A stretch of 64,000 nt of DNA from Prorocentrum cordatum (Eukaryota > Sar > Dinophyceae > Prorocentrales > Prorocentraceae). Every line of letters starts with the position of its first letter. Position 1 is the stretch's first letter. The notes under the pieces were generated by a model. The model made no database searches. It saw only the letters and a program-made list of their open reading frames with translations, and was not told where the DNA came from. Below are positions 9,401-18,345 of this stretch, in pieces. A program made the position numbers and the translations under genes. The stretch covers positions 309,001-373,000 of the forward strand of contig CAUYUJ010016360.1 in assembly GCA_963575745.1 (NCBI GenBank), read 5' to 3'.

Positions 9401-11700
9401 CGGCCGCGCCCCCCCCAGAAGGCGCCTGCGACGCCAGGGTCAATCTGCGAGTCCCAGCGCCGCGCCACGGGCTGACGGACTCGGCTCCAAAGGCGCGGGA
9501 GCCAGCCCAACAGCCCAATGGGCCGAAACCCGCCCTGGGGCTTCGGAAGCATGACCACGAGCGAGTCCGTAATGACGTCGGGCCAGCCGCCGATCTCCTC
9601 ACACTTCATACCGAAGTCAACGACTGCCTCCAGAAGCTCGTCGCTGAGGTCCGCGGCCTTCCGCGGGTTGAGGCGGTCGCTGCCGACGCCAGTGCCGCGC
9701 CTGAAGGTCCTGGCGGCCGCGCGCAGCTCATCGGCTGAGGGCCTGGGGAGGGCCTCGCCGCCAGAGCGCGGGAGCTGCGGCCGAAACCTATCGCGGTCTC
9801 GCCTGACCCGCCAGACCTCTGTTGACCATTGCTTCGCCACAAGCTTCACTCGGTCTGGGGCATGGGCTGGGGCCCCGTTGTACTCGTCGTCGGGGGCCCA
9901 TGCCCTGGGCCCGCGCCGATAGGCGTGGAGCCCGCCTGCGCCTTCAGCCATGGAGTGCCGGATCCACTCCTTGAAGCCCTGGCCACGAATGACGGCGAAG
10001 GCTGCTCCATCGGCCTCCGCCTCGGCCCTGGCCTCAGCGGCCCAGTCGGCCAAGGGGAGCAGGCTGGGGCACTCGGCGGCCAGGGCCACGCGTGCTGCCC
10101 ACTGGGCTCCGAGGGGAAGGCCGACCGTGGACGGGGGCTTGGGCGCCCTGCTGCGCGCTTGCGCTGTTCCGTCGCCGTTGCTGCTGACGTCGCCGTCGGA
10201 GCTGCAGTCGCTGCCCCCGCGCCTGCCGCCGTGGTACCGCATGAACTGCTTGACGCCCTGCAGGTAGCAGTAGTGCTCGTCGTCCGCGATGGCCCAGGCG
10301 TCGGGGTCGCTGTCCTCCAACTCGCGGACCTCGCGCGCGTACCTGTTGCGCACGCCCTCGGAGGCCTGCCAACTGTCCTCGCACATGTCGACTGCCCGAG
10401 CCCAGCGGGCTGCCGCTCGCTCGCCAAACGGCCGAGCCGAGCTGGCGCGAGGGGGCGGGGGTGGGATCGCGCTGATACTCTCCGCTGATGCGGCCCCCCT
10501 TCCCGCCCCCGACGCCGACGCATCGCTGGCGCCTTCTCCAGTGACCCTCGCACTGCTGGCCTCCGCTGCCGCTGCGAGGCTCGCAAAGGAGTTGACTTGG
10601 GGCTGGGGTGGGATCGCGCTGTCCCCGTCCGCAGATGCGGCTCCCAACCCCGCCCCGTCAGACTGGCCCTCTGTGACGCCGACCTGCTCGCCCTCGTCGC
10701 CATTGCCACCCTCGTACTGGCTGAGGCGCTCGTAGGCGTAGTGCGTGCAGAGGTCCATCCACTCTGCCTTGTCCTGCTGCGCGTCGGGGGCGTGCAGGCG
10801 CGGCAGCCAGCCGTTGGCCAGTCGCGCCAGTGTGCGCCTGACGCCTGCCTCACCCACCTCGATGGCACTCCACCCCCCCGCGTCCACTGGGCAGGTGGCT
10901 AGCCTGCAAAGCACTGGAGGTAGGGGAGCGACGTCGCCTATGCCTTTCTCCGTCTCGGTATAGCCGTGGACGATGGGCGCGCCTGGGAGGGGCCTGCTGT
11001 AGTCACCCCGCTCTTCCAGCCAGCGCCTGGACTCGTGGTAGCTGTCCACCGTCCTGCGCAGCTCCTCCTCCCAGCAGTCGTGGTCGAGAAGGCCGAGCTG
11101 CTGAAGAATGCGCACCAGCTCCTGTCTGCCTGCGCCGCCGCGACGCCAGGCAGACTCGCATACTTCCCTGGCCGTCTGCAGGCGACGCCCAAAGTTCTGG
11201 GCCAGGCCCGTCGCAATGTGCGTCGGCAGCCCTAGCATACGAAAGATGTAGGGCACGCAATTTTCCAACCACTCGTTCTCGTCCGCGTAGTGGTCGGGGT
11301 TGCTGGGGTTGGAGACCCACCCGCGGGCACGGCGCCCGAGCACCCGCTTGTAGCGCTTGATTGCCCTGGCCTCCATCCGCTCCGCCGCCCGCTCGTCGTT
11401 GTCCAGTTGGCACTGGACGAGCCCTGCCGAAGAAACGGCACCCGAGCCTCCGCCGACGAGCTGATGGATCTGCGTGAAATAGTCGCTCAGATGCATGAGC
11501 TTCTTGCCCTTGTAGCTGGCCTTGGGCCCTTTGATGGGGCGCGCCCTGGCCTGCGTGCCGAAGCTGAAGCTCGGCGGGCCCCCGCGGCCACGATACAAAC
11601 TGGCGTCATCGGGCGGGATCTGGTAGATCCAGACGGGCTCGTTCTCCACTCCCTCGCATAGGGCGCGGTAGACCTCCGTCATGGCCTGCATGTCCCCCCC
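6433..11700 (-). CDS. LINE ORF2, reverse transcriptase and RNase H part
   Basis: About 1,750 residues open without a stop. A low-complexity, charged N-terminal part comes first. The reverse transcriptase follows, with GGFRPIGLLGW (about 9515-9550), motif A LIDLWKAY (Asp codon 9313-9315) and motif C MFDDCC (Asp-Asp 9022-9027). Next is a zinc knuckle of the RT-linked type, C-x3-C-x7-H-x4-C, around 7955-8005. RNase H1 follows with all four acidic residues in place: FTDGS (about 7688-7702), GAAELVAA (about 7545-7570), FTDCK (Asp 7498-7500) and NHSADA (Asp 7282-7284). A Cys/His-rich region lies at about 6955-7095. The C-terminal block LFCVKCGYW (about 6609-6636) is shared with the relic at 4470-4823. 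The upstream open frame extends to about 11814 but shadows the endonuclease; coding in this frame starts at the G tract at 11694-11700. It makes cDNA on target DNA and removes the RNA strand. Confidence 0.92.
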   Translation of the reverse strand, partial: GGDMQAMTEVYRALCEGVENEPVWIYQIPPDDASLYRGRGGPPSFSFGTQARARPIKGPKASYKGKKLMHLSDYFTQIHQLVGGGSGAVSSAGLVQCQLDNDERAAERMEARAIKRYKRVLGRRARGWVSNPSNPDHYADENEWLENCVPYIFRMLGLPTHIATGLAQNFGRRLQTAREVCESAWRRGGAGRQELVRILQQLGLLDHDCWEEELRRTVDSYHESRRWLEERGDYSRPLPGAPIVHGYTETEKGIGDVAPLPPVLCRLATCPVDAGGWSAIEVGEAGVRRTLARLANGWLPRLHAPDAQQDKAEWMDLCTHYAYERLSQYEGGNGDEGEQVGVTEGQSDGAGLGAASADGDSAIPPQPQVNSFASLAAAAEASSARVTGEGASDASASGAGRGAASAESISAIPPPPPRASSARPFGERAAARWARAVDMCEDSWQASEGVRNRYAREVRELEDSDPDAWAIADDEHYCYLQGVKQFMRYHGGRRGGSDCSSDGDVSSNGDGTAQARSRAPKPPSTVGLPLGAQWAARVALAAECPSLLPLADWAAEARAEAEADGAAFAVIRGQGFKEWIRHSMAEGAGGLHAYRRGPRAWAPDDEYNGAPAHAPDRVKLVAKQWSTEVWRVRRDRDRFRPQLPRSGGEALPRPSADELRAAARTFRRGTGVGSDRLNPRKAADLSDELLEAVVDFGMKCEEIGGWPDVITDSLVVMLPKPQGGFRPIGLLGWLPRLWSRVRQPVARRWDSQIDPGVAGAFWGGRGRAAEEAVWWQALRAEAAHARGEGAAAALIDLWKAYELVDLAIIQGRGVLAGYPRGLLGMALTLYAGERRFMLDGSVSEAYLLDAGLIAGCSHAGRLLKCGLLVLADEHARLWRALEPRVTLAIMFDDCCVGCHGPMAQVAAYVAQATKAVISQLEALGCKVSAAKSELLASSPELASLVAKLMGGIAFPIADSVKNLGVDYCLDGQAFVVLEKRHTKAASQLQRLHAIRSQETPAAARVANTGLRPATRYGLSVVGWPTSQLNKWRSQVNAVHHGHGPGKSLSLSFLLSKRLHCDPLYDHVALPIIAWAKAVQFNSDSRGLRALGSAFAGARTLLARGGPEALAGRGPAAACALACHRLGWTATLPGLLTYDKQQPLDPRTLGASTLAKHIADGHERALWRAASKHPGLEHLRDGGALSSIRRTLARKRMSKQKAKQMSSAKNALVGCLWPVARRFFEERPLASSPWCPRGCPAHGTVRHLAWQCPATEVSRGEWISNEEAGERCPPGDIPFRTIVGMASIEGVEDPLWSRALAPEHRRTLPPPTDAREARKEGHADLVGQPLSGDLFTDGSVLDPSLVSARGGWAVVAMGPDSEAVSLFGPLPWPYPQESGAAELVAAIEGIQSCLPPVRIFTDCKLLVDGFAAGRARCLHWQRPYRELWVRFWAALDDVGVGSVTIHKVKAHATLADVQAERATAWQRRGNHSADARAVQGAQMHPSDDDVRERSRRQDRLVKKVFCWLGSAMQEGDAELTAADGHEGPGLGAVRCDWRGCKMRWRAHCSFPDCPQRTCGRHGTWLDVDGDTVWACQRCAGRGDALAGSWASGAESRGGSVAAAAALITAGAALLSHSQASEAPAQVEGDEASAGRFGSGAPGGGQRGSPPSSGGPSGAGGGTPPLPPPQLPPWWGLDAHGSHDLWRAGSHLFCVKCGYWTQSRRMAGLAAECTKAPKNDRQKAVLSRLKRGLQPAGAGGIGDPEPLRRMRRRVDGG

Positions 11701-12577
11701 ACACTCCGATAGCGTCCCGCAACTCGTCGTGGTTCCACTCCTTGGCTGGCATAGGCCCATATGGCCTGTCCTTGGGAAAGGCTGCGGGGCCCTTGACGCG
11801 GAATGACTGGCCAAGGTCGCCCTGACAAGCCAAGTAGAGTTTGACCCCGATGTGGGGCCTGCACGGGTTGGCGTAGCCCTGCTCCGTCATATTGAGGCGC
11901 TCGCACCCGCTGACGAGGTCCAGCATATCTGCACTGACGATGAACCAATCGAGCTCAGATGGCTCCTTGACGGGGGAGTGCTGGCAGGTGCCCTTGCCCG
12001 AGTCGACGACGTGGCCGCCCATCTTGCGCAGCCAGTGCCCCGCGCGGAGGTGGAACCTGTCAGGCTCGACGTTCCAGCCCCCCGCCAAGACCCAGGGCTT
12101 GCCAGTGCACTTCAGCGCGGCTCCAACCTGCTGCAAGACGCCCTGGCTGTGCTCGCCCACGTCGTCGTTGTCCAGGTAGACCGAGCCCAGCAGGAAGCCT
12201 CCGGGCACGACGCCATTGATGTGCACGATGGTCGCGCGGCCCTCGGCCGCGTGGCAGCTGTCCTTGCTGCCGCCCGCGCCTGGCCCGCACATGCCGCGCG
12301 AGGTGCGCACGGCCACGCCAGTGCCGCTGCTGACGGCGCGCTGGAGGCTTGCGCCGACCGAGCTCACCCCTGGGGTCAGCACGGCGCTCCAGCCAACCTG
12401 ACGACACCACTGCTCCTGCTCCACGGCGCGGTAGCCGTTGAGGTGGTGCTCCTGGATGCACAGTGCATCGCCGAGGTGCGCCTCCGCCACCGCCTGCTGT
12501 TGTGGGTCCTGCTGCTCGCCGAGGATGGTGGTGAAAGGGCCCCATCCACTGCCGTTGAGGCTCACGATGGTGAAGTG
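11690..12577 (-). CDS. LINE ORF2, apurinic-type endonuclease domain (damaged)
   Basis: The first part of ORF2 lies in its own frame. Endonuclease/exonuclease/phosphatase landmarks appear in order: HFTIVSLNG (start, about 12577), ALCIQEHHLNG (metal-binding Glu), SSGTGVAVRT, HINGVVPGG with GSVYLDN, WVLAGGWNVEPD, SELDWFIVS and RPHIGVKL (putative His). The loop that is normally G-D-x-N reads G-G-W-N: the codon at 12079-12077 is GGC where a single base change from GAC would explain it, so the catalytic Asp is lost. There is no ATG between the end of ORF1 and this domain. At its 3' side the frame should pass into the RT frame but is shifted at a run of seven G (11700-11694). The family nicks target DNA to prime reverse transcription; this copy is probably inactive. 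Confidence 0.85.
11694..11700 (-). other. G7 tract at the endonuclease/RT frame change
   Basis: On the sense strand seven consecutive G residues sit where the endonuclease frame ends and the RT frame begins. One residue fewer would join the two frames, so a slippage insertion is the simplest reading. A programmed shift at the tract is the alternative. Confidence 0.65.
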
Positions 12578-12584
12578 AGGGCGG

Positions 12585-13790
12585 CTACCCCCGCTTCCCC
12601 CTTCTGCGGATCCCCGCGGAGCGGAGTCCTTGGAGGAGCTTCTGGGCACGAAGCTTGCGCATGGCGGCGGCTGCGGCGGCCTTGCCTGCAGCGTCGCCTG
12701 CCTCCTCGCCGTTGCCCACCTCGCCCGACACGGCCTCTGCTGCCCCCTCCTCGGCGGCCTCTTCCTCCAGGGAGTCCAAGATGACGTCGACGTCCTTCTC
12801 GTCGATCTCCTGCTCGTCGCCGCTCCCGTCACGCTCCGCCGCGGCACCTGCTGCGGCAACGCGCTGTGCCAAACGCCGCAACTCTGCGACTTGGCCGTCC
12901 CATTGCTCAGCGAAGCCAGGGGCGAGCATGCCTGAGCACTGATTAAGAGCGGCGAGGAAAGCGGTGGCTCGCTCACCCTCGCTGAGCTGGGCGCCTGGGG
13001 ACGCTGGGGCAGCCGTCCCTCGCGGCCCTTCCTCCCGCTGCTGTGCTTCACGCTCGCGGAGCTGTTGCGCCAGGAGGTTGTCGATGAGCGCCTGGAGCTC
13101 CTTCTCGCCGGCCTGACTCTGCGCATGTTTGCCCTCCAGCTCGAGCTTGTGGGCCTGTAGTTCAGCGAGCTGCTTGTCCGCCGCCGAGATCCTGCTCGCC
13201 AAGGCCGCCGTGGTGGCCTCCTGGTTCTTCTGCTTGCGCTCCAACTCACTGAGCTGGACTGATGTAGGCTTGGTAGCTGCCAGCTCGTTTTCCAACTGCT
13301 GCGCCTCCTGCCGTTTGGATTCGAGAATGGCCTCCGCGCCGTCCACGCCCTCGATCTTCTTGATCTCACTTCGTAGCTTGCCCAATCGGCGGACACGTTC
13401 TGACTTGTCGTCAGGCTGCGACCCAACGCCTGCCGCCCCAGCGCCACCGCCATCGACTCCTGGTCCTGCTTGGCTGCTGGTCTCCAGCTTTTTGACCTTC
13501 CTCCGCAACTGGTTGAGCTCGTGGCGTTCTCTGGCGTCCAGTTGTGACATGCCACTCCACCAAGAACTCGTACCAGAACCGCTTTCCCACCAGTCGTAGC
13601 CGCAACTCCTGCAGACATGCCGAGAGCCCCAATTCTTCTTGGCTCCGCACTGAGGGCAATCCCAGACCCTGGGCGCTGCACCGCTGCCGCCCGCGCCTGG
13701 AGCTTGGCCGCCCCGCTGTCCACGGCCACTACTGGCTCTGCCGCCGCCGCCGCGCGCGGCTCCTCGAGCACCACCTCCTCGTCCTGCCAT
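12585..13790 (-). CDS. LINE ORF1: RGG, zinc finger and coiled-coil protein
   Basis: Read from the first in-frame ATG after the leader (13790), it encodes 401 residues to TAG at 12587-12585. Residues 1-40 are Gly/Arg rich with RGG and RGQRGG motifs, an RNA-binding signature. Residues 43-67 form a W-x-C-x2-C-x4-N-x6-C-x2-C finger (WDCPQCGAKKNW then CRSCGYDWW) close to the RanBP2 type, with one residue more than usual between the second Cys and the Asn. Residues about 80-290 are heptad-rich Leu/Glu/Lys/Gln, a long coiled coil. The C-terminus has an acidic stretch (EEEAAEEGAAE) and a basic tail. Role inferred: RNA binding and trimer or RNP assembly, as for other LINE ORF1 proteins. The frame is also open upstream through the leader but without an ATG, so 13790 is the preferred start. 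Confidence 0.85.
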   Translation of the reverse strand: MAGRGGGARGAARGGGGRASSGRGQRGGQAPGAGGSGAAPRVWDCPQCGAKKNWGSRHVCRSCGYDWWESGSGTSSWWSGMSQLDARERHELNQLRRKVKKLETSSQAGPGVDGGGAGAAGVGSQPDDKSERVRRLGKLRSEIKKIEGVDGAEAILESKRQEAQQLENELAATKPTSVQLSELERKQKNQEATTAALASRISAADKQLAELQAHKLELEGKHAQSQAGEKELQALIDNLLAQQLREREAQQREEGPRGTAAPASPGAQLSEGERATAFLAALNQCSGMLAPGFAEQWDGQVAELRRLAQRVAAAGAAAERDGSGDEQEIDEKDVDVILDSLEEEAAEEGAAEAVSGEVGNGEEAGDAAGKAAAAAAMRKLRAQKLLQGLRSAGIRRRGKRG

Positions 13791-13978
13791 TGGTCGAGCC
13801 CGCCGCGGCTGGGCTCCCAATCGGGCGACTGGGGCCGGGTGTCGGTGATGTAATATGGAAAGAACTGTGGCCCCAAGGGCCACACTGAAAGTTTGGAAGA
13901 TTGGGAATCTGACCCAAGAATGGACGCGACGGCTAGAGCCAGCCTCATGAGACCAGACATCTGCCCTGATCGCGCCAC
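13791..13978 (-). mobile_element. 5' UTR of the minus-strand LINE
   Basis: About 190 bp between the relict leader and the ORF1 ATG. A short upstream ATG at 13960 lies in the endonuclease frame; that frame stays open through the whole ORF1 region (13978 to 11606), which may reflect chance in GC-rich DNA or an overlapping arrangement. Confidence 0.6.
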
Positions 13979-14186
<208 letters not shown>

Positions 14187-14339
14187 GGAGGAGGGATACG
14201 GATGGGTTCCCCGCTCGTTGGAGATCAGCAGGCCCTGCTCTCCGATCATGCCAGACCTCCCGTGGGGATTCGATCTGTTCGCGACGATCTTGCCTCCGGA
14301 CCTCTCGTTCCCTCCCCATCGGGACAGGTTTTTCATCCC

Positions 14340-14503
14340 TCAGGAGGGGAGAGAACACACAGACACAATTAATCGTCGATTCCCCCGTAGAAAATGGGAA
14401 AATCTAGGAAGTGGGGGGGAAGACTAAAACCCAGAAAATATTGGAAAATCTAGGGGATCCTCATATTCGTGACTATTTATTTGTGTGTCCCAGGGCCCCT
14501 TCA
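14340..14503 (+). mobile_element. Short element family M, copy 1 (5-bp target duplication ATCCC)
   Basis: 164 bp, starting TCAGGAGGGG and ending GGGCCCCTTCA, flanked by ATCCC at 14335-14339 and 14504-14508. The interior has ACACACAGACACAAT, AATCGTCGATTCCCC, GTGGGGGGGAAGAC and TTTGTGTGTCC. Four more copies: 41248, 41856, 52994 and 61552. Confidence 0.85.
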
Positions 14504-14699
14504 ATCCCTGAGGGCGTGTTCGCATGGTCCTGGGGCCCGGTGAACCCAAAGGTCGCTAAAAGTCTGTATATTGTCGGTCTCTCAGATCCCGTTATCGGTT
14601 AAGCGCACTCCCATTTCAACGGTCGGCCAGTCTTCCCTTTTCCCTCCTCTTCTGGGAGGGGCTGTACATCCAACCTACTCTCAGCGAGTTTAAAGTCCA

Positions 14700-15478
14700 G
14701 ATGCTTCGCGTAGCCTCGCCAGCCCATCCAGAAACGATGTCCAGGCGAGTTGCCTTCATCAGGGACCTAGATGAGAATACCGTGGAATCAGGGGCTTGGG
14801 ACGCTGTCATTCCCCAAGAGAGGGATGATTGAGGAAGAATCGGAGGAGGAAGAGGAGGGGAGGGAGGAGGACGAGGGAGGGACAAGAAGGAATAGGCGGA
14901 TGAGGAAGATGAGTAAGATGAGGATGAGGAGGAGGAGGAGGAGGAGGAGGAGGAGGAGGGTGAGCAGAAAGGCCAGAAGCCTCTTGGAGACCTCTCGGGA
15001 TTTCTTCAGATATCTCTTGAGAGCTTCTTGGAGTCTTCTTGGGGCGTCTTGGGGGCCTCTTGGCGGTCCTGGGGGCCTCTTGGGGCGTATTGGGCGAGCC
15101 TCTTGGGGCATCTTGGGGGTTCCTTGGGAGCCTCTTGGGGGCCTCTTGGGGGCCGCTTTGGGCCTCCTTGGCGCCTATTGGGGCCCTCTTGGTAGTCTCG
15201 GGGGCCATCTTGGAGGAGATCGATCAAAGAAGGGGGGGTAGTCAATTAGACCCGCCCCCCAGGAGGCCAAAATGGGACCAACACCTTCGTAAAACAAATG
15301 GGTTCTGCCTTCTTGCCGAGGCCGTCTTGGACTCTCCAATCGGTCTCGCCCCCCTCGCCTCCAGGACCAGGGGAGGGGGTGGGACAGGGGTACATCCCTC
15401 CCCGAAGGGGAAGAAGGGGGTTGGAAGAGGAAATGCTCTAAACCACTCACGCCCTAAAGGGCTGGTGGGACTTCATGT
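14700..15478 (+). repeat. Composite repeat Q, copy 1
   Basis: Ordered modules: CTTCGCGTAGCC with CAGCCCATCCAGAAACGATG (14701-14750), a GAG/GGA run (14835-14960), GAGCAGAAAGGCCAGA, an array of CTTGGGGGCCT variants (14980-15200), GAGATCGATCAA, a CCCGCCCCCCAGGAGGCCAA block, TTGCCGAGGCCGTCTTGGA, CCTCCCCGAAGGGGAAGA and AGGGCTGGTGGGA. Copies 2 and 3 lie at 18340-18815 and 54371-55398. On the minus strand the array reads as Pro/Gln/Arg-rich peptide (PQEAPKR and similar). Confidence 0.8.
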
Positions 15479-15599
15479 CATGCTTTTACCCACTTCTTCC
15501 GACCGAAGGGTACAGGCTTCAGCCAGATGCCGAAATTCGGAAAACCTTCAGATAGATTGCGAAGGCCTTACGGCCGGTGCCGCTGACCCTGAAGGGAGA

Positions 15600-15604
15600 C
15601 GAGA

Positions 15605-15684
<80 letters not shown>

Positions 15685-15685
15685 C

Positions 15686-15717
<32 letters not shown>

Positions 15718-15718
15718 C

Positions 15719-15801
<83 letters not shown>

Positions 15802-15830
15802 AACGGCGGCGGCGGCAACGACGACGACGC
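15600..15830. repeat. (GAC)n microsatellite
   Basis: GAC triplets with CAC and GGC interruptions; the poly-Asp and poly-Arg frames are artefacts. Confidence 0.95.
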
Positions 15831-15835
15831 TGACG

Positions 15836-16500
15836 TTGGCCAGAATCCTCAGGGCTGGTTCTTGGGATCTCTTCGGAAGTCTCTCGGGGGCCTCTGGGTA
15901 GGAAAATGTAGGAATTGTGCGGCCTCTTGGGAGACTCTTTGGGGCCTCTTGGGAGCCTCTTGGGAGCCTCTTGGGGGCCTCTTCGGGCTTCCTGGGGTAC
16001 CTCTTGTGGGCCTCTTGGGGTCTCTAGGGAACCTCTTGGGGCCTCCTGTGAGCCTCCTGGGGCCGAAGGCTCAAACTGTCCGTTCGGGACGTGGGCACTC
16101 TCCTGGAGCCGTCTTGGGGGCGTCTTGGGCCGTCTTGGGAGGCGTCTTGGGCCGTCTTGGGGCCCTCTTCGGCCGTCAGGGGACCCTCTTGGGGGCCTCT
16201 TGGGCCGCCTCGGGGCGATCTTGGGGGCCTCTTGGGCCGTCTCGGCGCGTCGGGAAGCGGAAGAGGCAAGAACGCCACAATCTGTCAAAAACGTATTGGA
16301 CATCCATGGGTTTTGCCTCTTGGGGCTCCCGTGGGAAAGCTCCTGGAGGCCTCTTTGGGCGCTTTGCAGGCACCTTGGGCCGTCTGGAGGCCGTCAAGGC
16401 GTCTTGGACAGATCGTTCAGCAATTCGGGGTTCTCTTGGACTGTCTTTGGGCCTCTTGGGGCACTCTTGGCCCGTCTTGGGGATTTGTTGGGCTCCGAGA
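15836..16500 (+). repeat. CTTGGGGGCCT array with an internal conserved module
   Basis: Degenerate 9- to 12-bp units. A module beginning GTCGGGAAGCGGAA at about 16248, with ATCCATGGGTTTTGCC at about 16300, interrupts the array. Related modules occur at about 19790, 20385 and 30718, so this is a higher-order repeat. Confidence 0.8.
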
Positions 16501-17093
16501 GGGACTCCCCGGGGAGGGCGTCTGACCCCCCCCCCGGGCCCGGGACCCCCCCCCCCGGGGGAGGGATCGAAGGGAAGGGGCTTCCTTTCGACTCAAGTAC
16601 GACGTTGCTCAACTTCGCTTTGGCTGGCGCGCTGAGGAGGTATCTGGGAAAGGGGGGAGCTTCGACGAGCCCAGGGAAAGAGGGAGGCAGGGAAAGGGGA
16701 CAACAGAGACGACGACCAACGAACGACGGAGATGACGACTTGAACGGACAAGCCCCTCACACACGCCGACAGGGTCGGCGGATTTTATGCAGTGTCGCGA
16801 GAGATCTGGGTCAACTCCAAAGTTCCCCCCCAAGACCTCGTCAGGGACGTGTCTATACCAAGACGCCGAGGCGGATCCAGCCGTGGCCACGACGGCGCCC
16901 AGGGATGCCCCCAAAGCCCCTCACAAGCAATAGAACGCCTCGAGGCCGGGAGACCCAGATTCATGTCTCCAATTCCTTCTTTAGAATGCGCTCGCGTGTG
17001 GTAGCGCCTGGTGATCAAGGAGAAAGCGCAGCTGTAGCGTCGATGATCGTCGGTTAGCGTCGATTCGCAAGAGCAAGCAAGTCGGGGGTTGCC
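16501..17093. other. No recognisable gene
   Basis: G- and C-homopolymer runs at 16525-16565, then moderately GC-rich sequence with no exon-like block. Confidence 0.45.
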
Positions 17094-17250
17094 AAAGGTG
17101 CCCCTGGCCCGAGGTGCCCCACAGGGTTTCGCTCCATTTTGGAGCCCCCGGAGCCCTCCGGGCCTCGTGAGAGGTTCTCTTGAGGCCGTGGGGGCCTGCT
17201 TGGAAATCCTGGGGGCACCTTGGGCCAGGGGCACTTCTAGTAACACCCGA
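17094..17250 (+). mobile_element. Inverted-repeat element family J, copy 1
   Basis: The left end AAGGTGCCCCTGGCCCGAGG and the right end CACCTTGGGCCAGGGGCACTT are inverted complements of about 30 bp with few mismatches. The same pair encloses 56713-57095, where the right arm is interrupted by another element. Confidence 0.75.
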
Positions 17251-17740
17251 TGACGATGGTATGGGAGGCTCCCGCGAGTTGTCACCGGACATTTCCGCGG
17301 CCTCGCAGTCAGGACTCCTCGGGTGCGACCGCCTGGAGACAGGGCGGCGTTGTGCCAGGTGCCCCGCGCGGATCAAGGCGCTCGCGGAACTATGGGATCG
17401 TGCCGCTGTGCTGTGTCCAGACCGCGAGGGCATAGATGTGTTGATGCCCGTCGCTCGTGACGAGCCTCGGTCCTCGAGCCTCCCCCATCCGTATCTGCAC
17501 GCTCTGCTGAGCTTCGCCCCGCCGCGCAGGGCTGGCGTGTGGCAGCTCGTGTACTGGCCGTGCTTCGACCGGAGGACCAGGGCCGCGCGCGCGCGGAGGG
17601 GCGGCGGAGGGGCGGGGCAAGGCCGAGTCTCCCCCGCGCCGAGTCTCGCCATCGGGACTCCGAGGCAAGGATTTATCCACCACCACCGCCCGGGGGATCG
17701 GTCTTCGGGGAACTCTGCAGGCGGTGGATATGGATATAAT
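17251..17740. other. Unassigned; one weak exon-like block
   Basis: After an AG at 17528-17529 the plus strand reads AGVWQLVYWPCFDRRT. It ends in an AGG context like the exons elsewhere in the window, but it is short and matches nothing I recognise. No other gene signal. Confidence 0.25.
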
Positions 17741-18345
17741 TCTAGACGCTTCGCGTAACCCCACCAGTACCTGCACGCTGGCAGTACGACTCAGTTTCAG
17801 CCTGCCCCCTCCACTCGCCTGTCCGCCGCTGAGGTGCTGCGTGAGGCTCCGCCTAGCCGCTTTAGGTGAGGGGCCGCCCCGTTGCTTTAGGTGAATTTGT
17901 CGCTGCGTGCCCCGCTTTGACTGGACTCGCCGCTGGCGCGCTCGCCCGCGGCCGCTGACTAAAAAGTAACCCCACCAGTCTACTTCTGCCGGCTCGCGTT
18001 TCGCTTACGACCTTCTCGACGGTGCGCGGTTGGTTCCGTGTCACTCGCGATCAAAAAAGTAACCCCGCCAGCCTGATGCGACAAGGTTCATTTCACGTAC
18101 CTGGTCATCCAGCTCCCATGGTACCCGCGCGTTTGCAGCTTCCTGGCAGCCCCAGCAGCTTGCAGTCCCCACCCTCGACATTGTTTTTCAGCTTCGGCGG
18201 TTGCAGCACGGCCCAAGGCGCAGCTGCTTCCCCCAGCGGTAGGTCCTGCTTAGTTCCGCGCGCGCCAGCAATTAGGTTCGCTCGTAGCCCGAGCCGACTC
18301 GACCCGCCGCTGGCGCCTTCGCCTGCGGCTGCGAAAAAAAAAAAA
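17740..18345 (+). repeat. Loose tandem of the TAACCCCACCAG module
   Basis: GTAACCCCACCAG or GTAACCCCGCCAG occurs at about 17755, 17968 and 18059. Each of the later two follows a short A run, and CGCTGGCGCGCTCGCCCGCGG-like blocks precede (17930, 18310). The same module opens composite repeat Q, so this looks like repeated heads of that element. Confidence 0.6.

Noticed and set aside
11606-13978. The 790-codon frame as one protein
   Set aside because: Only its last 300 or so codons (the endonuclease) look like protein. The first part is a Ser/Arg-rich shadow of ORF1 in another frame.
17521-17580. Exon encoding AGVWQLVYWPCFDRRT
   Set aside because: Plausible boundaries but too short, isolated and unmatched to call as a gene part.
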